Source of the DNA: Lytechinus pictus
Lineage: Eukaryota; Echinodermata; Echinoidea; Temnopleuroida; Toxopneustidae
Assembly (NCBI RefSeq): GCF_037042905.1
Contig: NC_087261.1
Span: forward strand, 18,040,917-18,104,916
Length of the DNA stretch: 64,000 bases
Direction: 5' to 3'
In this document: in pieces, positions 37,201 to 46,200 of the stretch
Numbering within the stretch: position 1 is the stretch's first letter
Layout of the letters: every line of letters starts with the position of its first letter
The notes under the pieces: generated by a model
Database searches by the model: none
The model's input: the letters and a program-made list of their open reading frames with translations, nothing else
Told to the model about the DNA's origin: nothing
Program-made: the position numbers and the translations under genes

Positions 37201-40200
37201 CTTTGGAGCTTTGCTATATCTTTGTCCGGGATTCTAGACAATAGACTTTTACGGTTATCGAGAAGGGAAGACACGAAGGCATGAATGAGGGTCTCAGTCA
37301 CATTCTTACTAAGGTATGACCGAATAATTCCAATACGTCTCAGAGCAACTGAGGCCTTGCGACAAAACCATGTTGACGTGTTGGCGCATGTTTATATTCT
37401 TGTAAAAAATGACACTAGATGACATACTGAAGGGGATGGCAGATCCTGACTATTGACATCAAAGTCAGAGCCTCCTGAACTCGTCTGAAGACGATGAGAC
37501 ATAAAGCACCTCAATTTGCTGTCATTAAGTTTCAGATAATTGCTTACCATCCAGTTCCGTACTTCCTGGAGGCAGATTCCAAGACTCCCTGTACAACATT
37601 CTCCCTTTCTGAAGACTTTAAGGAGAGGCTAAGCCTTGTGTAGATAAAGCATGTGCTCGAATAATGTCCTGAACTGGCGTAGTTTAGCAGATAAAGAGAT
37701 TCGGACCGATTACTGATCATTGAGGCACGCCCCAGTCTCCCAGTTCTGTACTTCAGTCTAGAAACCAGAATGTCTCGGATAATTATAAGTGAAAGCATGC
37801 ATGTTTTGTTTTCTGGAGTGTGCGTTTGTGGTGCTGCATGACCCCCCCCCCAAAAAAAAAAAAAAAAAAAAAATGAAATGAATAAATTAATAAATAAGTA
37901 AATAAAAAAAATATGAATAAATAAATCAGAAGAAATAAAATAAAAAAAACGTTTTTCTGTCACTACCTACACTGTAGTTTCCGGATGTGCAATTTTTCAC
38001 TTGTATGAAAGATTATTTTAAATAGCTCAATAAAAAGTACTGCATGCTCAAATAATGTTCACCATTAATCGGGTAGAGCGCACAACAATTACTAACATTA
38101 AGACCTACGGTTTTTTTTTTACTTTCTTTTTGTAGGGAATTAATTGCATCCCTGTTAGCAGTCACGTTCGTCAGTGAATGGAATTCAATTGTCTTTACAG
38201 AGTAAGTTCATTTTTTCTCACCTTTCTTTACATTTAAGCATGTACTATATAATTTTCTTCCGTGGTTGCACTGTTACAGACTACAGTGCCACAACATATT
38301 TTGCCCTCGTTCTATATTCCATGGTCATTTGAACCATCCTAGTTATAAATAAAGGAACAATTAATGTTGTCAAAGTTTGACATAAATTTCAACTCGGGCT
38401 ATGTACACTTTTTAACAAGATGTGTCCCTCATTAGATAAGTGGTGAGACAAATAACAAAAACACCACATACAATTTAAATTTTACAGAAATACCAGAAAA
38501 ACAAGGCAAACGCCAAGCGTTGTCTCGCCTGCATATTGCAGTCATGAAGAGACTGCATGTCAAATCTGAAGGGTAACATTTAAACAACTTTGACAGCTTT
38601 TCTATTGTACCATTGGCAAATTTGTGTGAATATTATAAATGGTGCCAAGAACTATAGCTTATTAAATAAATAACAACAGTTTTTAAAGAATAAACAAGTA
38701 AAATACAAAATCTGGTTCAGGTATAGAGAGTACTGAGTTCTAAAGTAAAATGTTAGTGTTAAAAAGTATAAAATTATAAAGTTCATGTCACTAGAGGAAC
38801 AAAGTAGTGTGAAAGTTCATTGACCTTTGACCTTAATCAAATTCAACTCACATTCGAACCTGACCTGCATCTTCAAGAGATGGACCTCTGTTACGAGTCT
38901 GGCGATCCCACCTCGAAGCTATAGAAAGTTATTGTGTGTACAAAATAACACAGTGCCAGTCATGGAAATTTCATTGACCTTTGACCTTAATCAAATTCAA
39001 CTCACATTTGAACTTGACCTGCACCTTCAAGAGATGGACCTCTTGTATGAATTTGACAATCCTACCTCGAAGATATAAAAAGTTATTATGTGTACAACAC
39101 AGCACAGTGTCAGTCATGGAAAGTTCATTGACCTCTGACCTTATTCAAATTCGGCTCACATTTGAACTTGACCTGCACCTTCAAGAGATGGACCTCTGAT
39201 ATGAATATGGCGATCTCACCTCGAAGCTATAGAAAGTTATTGTGTGTACAACACAGCACAGTGCCAGTCATGGAAAGTTCATTGACCTTTGACCTTTGAC
39301 CTTATTCAAATTCGACTCATATTCGAACTTGACCTGTGCCTTCAGGAGATGGACCTCTGGTATGAATTTGGTGATCCCACCTCGAAGCTATATAAAGTAA
39401 TTGGGTGTACAACACAATTGTTGACGACGACGCCGACGCCGGAAATAGTGATACCTATGTCTCGCTCCGCTACGAAGGCGAGACAAAAATTGAAGCAAGC
39501 TGCATTTGAAAAACGCCCCTAAAAAGTAATTTTGTAAAGAATTACAGAGTTATATAAAGTGTATTCTAAATCGAAAGTAATTAACAAATCAAAATAATTC
39601 ATATACGTTTATACCCATTCCGTTGTGTCCACATCTACGACTACATGTACAGTCATTGATGAAGATCTGTAATCTCCAGAATCAAAAGGATACTGACAAA
39701 CCAAATTCAGCATTACAACCAAAATGTTCAATATTCTTGTGCAGCACATTTTAAAGAAAATGAAATCTATAAAACTGGCACGCTTGCGTCGAAGAATTGA
39801 ACTGAAAGAATATGATCAATGAAATTTTGAGAAAAGTTGGACGAACAATAAGAAAGCTGAGAGTATTTGACTGTCTACTGCGAACAAAATTTGATATGAC
39901 CCCCAAATATTGTACAACACCCCCTTTTTCCTGCCCATTCGACACTGAAATCCAACATAACATCTCTTTTGAGGTCTCATAGGACAAATATCTTATCCAT
40001 GATATAATCATGACAATATTTGAAAACCTGTATTATATGTGCTGATATTGAAAGAGCACCTGATATTGCGATGGACTAGATGAACGAGAAAAAATAAGTT
40101 AAATACATACAGTACTGGGGAAGTTGTACATATGTGACAACACACAGCTTGGTTGCATTGCCAGTGTGATGATCTAGAAGCGCGATAGCTCAGTCGGTAG

Positions 40201-43200
40201 AGCGGGGGATTCGTATTCCGGTGACCCGGGTTCGATTCCCACTTGGTGCGCAAGTGCCCTTTGGTAAGGCATTAATCCTCATTACCAGGTCCTTCGGAGA
40301 GGACCTTAAGCCGTAGGTCCTCTGGTTGTTTGCTTACAAGCATTCATGCTTTCTTAGCAATCAGGTAAAAAATCCCCACCAATCACCAATCTAGAAGCGT
40401 GGGCTAGGGCTCTTGGCATAATTAACTTAATGTCTATTGATTCTTATCTTCATGTTTCATTTATCCCCTTTATTCAATTTTCAGAGTGATGACCGCTCTT
40501 GTTGAAGATGAAATCATGGGGGCATCTGAATCCAGAAGACCTCTGGACAAACTATTCACAAAGTAATAAATCAATCCTTGGGTTGGGTTGGGGTTATCAT
40601 TGTCATGCATGAACGTAATGTACAGTGATTATTAATTAACGTTTAGAGAAAACAATAAATCGAACGTCATTATGCCAGAATCATAAAGTCTTATATTAAG
40701 CTTTAGGAAGAGACGTCAACTTCGGATACTAAACCAATTCCATTAGTAAAGTCTAGCATATCGTTGTTATGCAATTATCTTGGACATACATCTAAACTCT
40801 GCATCATTACGATTGTATATCCTCTCATTTAAGAACTGAATCGGTCACCGAGAAACTGATCAGCAATTGGTTTTCAATCTGCATGTTCGAGTACCTAAAG
40901 GTGAGGCCTGTTATTCCCAACTCAAAAAGAAAAAAAAATATATAAAGGTATATACCCAACTTCTTCAGTATCAAATTGTAGTATTAACTTTCAGTTTAAC
41001 TGAAAATCATAGTTAATGGAGAAAACCAGATTTTTGTAGTTACCAATTTAGCATGCAACTTGTATATGCTCCTGCACCCAAAATGCACTAGTTTTCGTAT
41101 TAAATGATCATGGATTAGATATTTTTTTTCCATTTAGGTAAACATGCTCTACGTACATAGGTCACTGTCGAATTTCGCTCGTGGTATATTAAATGTAGCA
41201 TTATGTAATGTTTGGGTTTTTATTAAATTCCTTTAAGAGAACTTGAAACTAAAAATATCGTTGGAAAATACGTGTCATGGCTATAAAATGGAATTAATCA
41301 ATAGCTTAGAACGTAATTAGAAGGTAGTGTATATTGTACACCATTACATTTTTAATACTGAACTCGCTCGCGCACAGTTCTTTCTATTTACTTTCTCGTT
41401 TCATTTACTACTTCAGGTATATGGACTCTATTCATTATTCATGCTGTACCAAGCAATAAAGACCCAAGCAGAGAAAGGTCCTATAGATGCCGTGACAGGG
41501 GCTGCGTACTACACGCTGGAGGCTGGTAAACTAATTGATGAAGAGATCGACTTTCATTCTCTTGTACGTTCACGGAAATTATGATACTAGAAGATAGGAC
41601 TGGTCGCAAAGTTCCCGCTAAAATGAAACCAATTTAATCATATAATACACTTCGGACCGTATTTGTAGATCATGAAGGGTGTCATTTTATAGTATGGACT
41701 TTTTTTTTGATGGAGGTCCTCGTCTGAAATAAAACTTTGATCTCATCGTAGGTTAACAAAGTCTATACGTACATGTAATTTAAAATAAATCATAAACTCT
41801 ATGAGCGAACAGTAATATCATTTTTTTTTTCGTTTTTTTTTTTTGGGGGGGGGGAGGGGGCGTTTCTTTCTAGAGAGTCAAAAAGAGAATTATTTTGCAT
41901 ACAAATACAGGAAACTCCGAAATACTCAGGTTATACCTTTGCAATGAAAATGCAGTACTTCTAAAACATCTCTTATACTTTCGTTTTGCATTCCTCTTGA
42001 TGTAGAACATCGATGTTGTTGATGAAGACGGCCATGCCTATGTTCGAGTAAACGTTTTAAATGTTGATACCGTGAAGCAAGCCAAACAGAAGATCCTAGA
42101 TTGCCTTTGGATGAAGAGTTTCTGCCTTCTACCGAGGGACATTGATGCAGTTGACCTCGGTGAGAGCAGTTATAATGTAGGGCAATCAGAATAGGTGTTG
42201 AATTAAAGCTCCATAAATTCTAGAAAGACTTCTTCTGATACTAATGTAATTCTGACGCTTAGGTAAATTCTTCCGTGACGCCGAAAATGAATATGTATGT
42301 ACCATTTACAGAAGAGAAGAAAGCTCACAATGGTGATACACGATAGCTTGAAAGATCAGCAAAGTATGTCATGTATGTGGTGGAGCCTAGCTTTAGAGGA
42401 CTGGATTGATCAACTCGAAAAAAGGCGCAATGAACGGACTACCATAACAATGGGTCAGGCGCAGCTGAAGCAATAGAGTGCGAAAGTGTGACGCCAGTTG
42501 CCATGGTGTCATGACGGGCTGGTTCTAATCAGAGTCGCAGCTGACGATCGTCTGTACATGACTTTGGCTCGTCTGAAAAATATTGTTGCAAGTGATTAAA
42601 TTCCGATAGCAGCCATTTTCTCCTATGAGTAACACACGCTTTCATTGGGCGGGTTCATTTGTTTAGAACCAGGCCGCCATGACACCATGGCAACTGACGC
42701 CATCGCTTCGGTACTCTATTCTTGATGTGTTTAATGGGAGAGGTGTTGGGTCTCATGACACAAATTTCATGGTACCTGTAGGGCCGTAATGTTCATTAAA
42801 TTAACTTTGATAGGGATGTTGGGTATTTCATGTAGGCGTTTTGACTGTCAGTATTTAAATGACACTAGTATAATCACTTTAACTAAAATGCCCGGTACAC
42901 GACGAAATGGATTATCGATACTTCACGTTTCATATTCAATTATCCAAAGTGCATTTTTGCTCGTTTACATTTTTTTTTACAGTTTGGATCGAATCCCCTG
43001 AAAGCTACACGTTGCTTCAGGATGTTGACGACATGTCTGAGACACAGAGCAAGGTCATGTTCAATACACTGAAGAGCTATGGGGTTCGTAATGGTTTATT
43101 TTACCTTATTTTGTGTCAATTATTATAAATTCAGATTGCCAGATGTTTATACTCACATCATAATAGATACGCTCACTCATTTAATCAATTATAAGACTAT

Positions 43201-46200
43201 AATCATTTTAATTAGGCAATAAAGTAAGTATGGAGTAAGAAATGGTAAGTAAACTGTGATTATGAGGCATTCTGACGGAATAATTGGATTATCCACATCT
43301 ACCGACGCAGGGGTGTTATAATCACACACACACCCTCACACGCAAAAGCGTTATGTACATGTAAATATTTTGACGTGGTACATGGTTGTCAATTTAAAAT
43401 AATTCACATTGGCTTGATAAGGATCCGCTAATTAATTTCCAAAGCCAATAGGGGCAACAGTTTGTAGATTCTTTTTCGAAGCCACATCTCCTCACGACGT
43501 GTACTTGTTTACCAACATGTTCCAGTTACTAGTCTTGTTTTACTTTTACTTTACCCCCTACTGGTTTCTGCTGTATTCCTGTAATACAACTTCAGTGTCC
43601 AGAGGAAGATGCGTAATGTTGCTATTTTGCTTTCAGTTTGGATGCATTAGATTGATATCCGTTGGGGGTAAGTACGATCTAATGAAAGATAGGTTGAATA
43701 TTGATACATCGAATTTCAACTGTGCATTTCATTTCTTAGATTAGGAACGGATCTCGTGTTGCACTGGTAGGTAAGAACCAGCTACCGAAAGCACCTGTCA
43801 ATGGCTACCAAGCTCTTGATGTCAAAGAATTATCTTCGAACACATGTAAGTAAATTCATCTGAATATTTCAAAATGTAGCCATCATGTGCTCAAAAAAGG
43901 AAATGCCTTCGTTAATCACCTGTAAATCTTCCCACAGTGAAGAAACAGACCTTCAAGTTTCTATTCTAGAATGATATCTTTATCAATATATCGAAAAGAT
44001 TGTAAAACATGACAAATGACAGTACTCATTGTCTGTAAATGACGAACTCAGTATGAATAATTTCAAGTACAGAGAGTTTGACTTGTTTTTATCCTTGCCT
44101 TGTATGTTATCGTCATCTGCTGAAAAAAACCCTTTGAATTCATATAAATTTTAATAAATGTTTCCTTCCCCTCCCTCAGATGAATCCTTGATACCTGTAT
44201 CAGATGAGACGAATCTTACATCAGGACCATCTCAACTGACTTTGAATGCTGTCCATTTGAAGGTTTTTAGCTAGAATTGTGACATTCGTATGGTTTTGCG
44301 TTGTTTTATCGTGTGGTTGATAAAATTCGTCTTTTTTTTTTACATCGTACGTATATCAAGAGTTATATCATGTTTGATCACACGAGCGTCAGTCCACGCT
44401 TGGGATGGGAGGTGGGAGGGTGGGCAAAAGTAGATCAGAAATTAAAAAAATTACCACATTTTACGGATAAAGCTTGCCACAAAAAATGAAAAGTTTGTTA
44501 GAAGGCATATTTTTCCAAGTATAATTGCCTGATCATGTTTTCCAATGATTCCAAGGCTATAATGTATTTTGCATTGCTTACTATAATTTTCAAGCTGTAA
44601 ACAATTTTCTTTTGGGGAAGGGCAAATCGACATTCCCCCCTTTTCTACAAAATGTGTATATAGACTACAATTTATTGAATGCGTAGATAAAGTATGTTTT
44701 CAATTTACTGTTTAAATTACCCAGATTGATGCTGAAGAGCAAACAAGGAAAGCAGTCAACCTGCCTGATAACATTAAAAGAAAGAGAGCAGAGCTTGATC
44801 GGAATCTTGCTATCCTACACATGCTTAAAATGAAAGTAAGTTATTGTATCTCCGATGTAATGGTAGTGGAGTCAGCATCTCCTACTGGAAAGAACACAGT
44901 GTGTTCACAGTGTGGAACACAATGAGAAATCATCTTCACACTGCTAAACTTGATTTCTGAAACAGTGTGAATCACATATTCACATAGTCGACCATGTGAG
45001 CACGCTGTGAACACAGTCACCCTGTCGAAATGTCCACAGTGTGAACATAAATGTTCCTGCATTGTTAAATTTGGGTGTTTTAACAGTGGGAATAATAATT
45101 TTACATAGTCCACTATGTGAGCGTACTGTGATCTGTACGACACTGTTCTTTCCAGTAGTAATTGAGGCCATGAAGGGAGTAATTCTTAAAATGATAGAAT
45201 TGCCTATTGCTAATATTCACATTAATTTTCAAATTCGAATAAGTAGTTGCTCAGTATGATTATGTGTGATAATGAAATGCCCACAGTCTTTGGAGACATT
45301 AAATTTCTTATGTGGGCACCGGTTCAAAGAAGCATTTATGACTCTGGTTTAATTATTACCATCAGATGCCCTCATTATCTTTAGGATTCTAAAGCATTAC
45401 TATTATTGTATTTATGAACATTGTATCATTTGCATTCTCATCAGTATCACCATTTTCATAACGATCCTCATTATTTTTTAACTATGATAATCATTTTTGA
45501 TCATCATAAAATCGCGTTTGAATGTTGTGATGTCGGATCAATATCGTTGATTTGTAGGCATCAATAGGTCCATACGTAGATGGAGTCTTTGAGGTTATGT
45601 TTAAGAAACCATCCCGGATCCCTCTACCTGTAAAGCATCTCTTTGACACGTTTGATGACCTTGCCGTCAAGTACACCGATGGGGAATCGTCTGAGGAATG
45701 CGCGCAAAATTGGAAGATGAATTGGTGAGCCAAGTTCTAGTATTATTATTTTTTATTAAGTTAGGTATAATTTTGAAATAAAACATAACATCAAAATGCA
45801 TCAGTATCAGGGATTTCAGACACACTTATCATACCACCATATTATTGAAGTTAAGGGTTTTAAATCTAACCACGAATTGTGCTTTAAACGCACTTGTAAT
45901 GCAGGCCCATCCGTAATCAAAAGGACTCATTGTGCACTAGAGTTGGACTTGATGAGCTTAAATGGCATTTTTTTGGTCTTGTTTAGTCCATCAAGTCCAA
46001 GCGTTTTGTCGGTTGTCTATCCAGGATCTACGTCACTAACAATTATTTGTGTTCATTTACATCCTTTACATCAGATTTGTAAGAGTGTTTTCTCCTGATC
46101 ATTTTCCAACGTTGGAGAAAAATATGAAGTATACCTTGACGCGAAAACCCTGTCAAAAGGTAACATACTGTGCATTTTGTTATACGGAGGCAGCTTTTCC

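Larger units (their letters stand above)
38202..40484. other. Intron 18, packed with elements
   Basis: Holds the TTGTCTCGCCT element with 154-bp tandem repeat, a foldback-family copy and a SINE, each listed separately. Confidence 0.8.

Noticed and set aside
38827-39522. Repeated peptide [12 protein letters not shown] as a possible gene
   Set aside because: The tandem unit is 154 bp, so the frame shifts between copies; no splice or start logic.
40183-40255. Genuine tRNA gene
   Set aside because: A and B boxes are present but the anticodon arm is irregular, and a SINE body with an 11-bp target duplication surrounds it.
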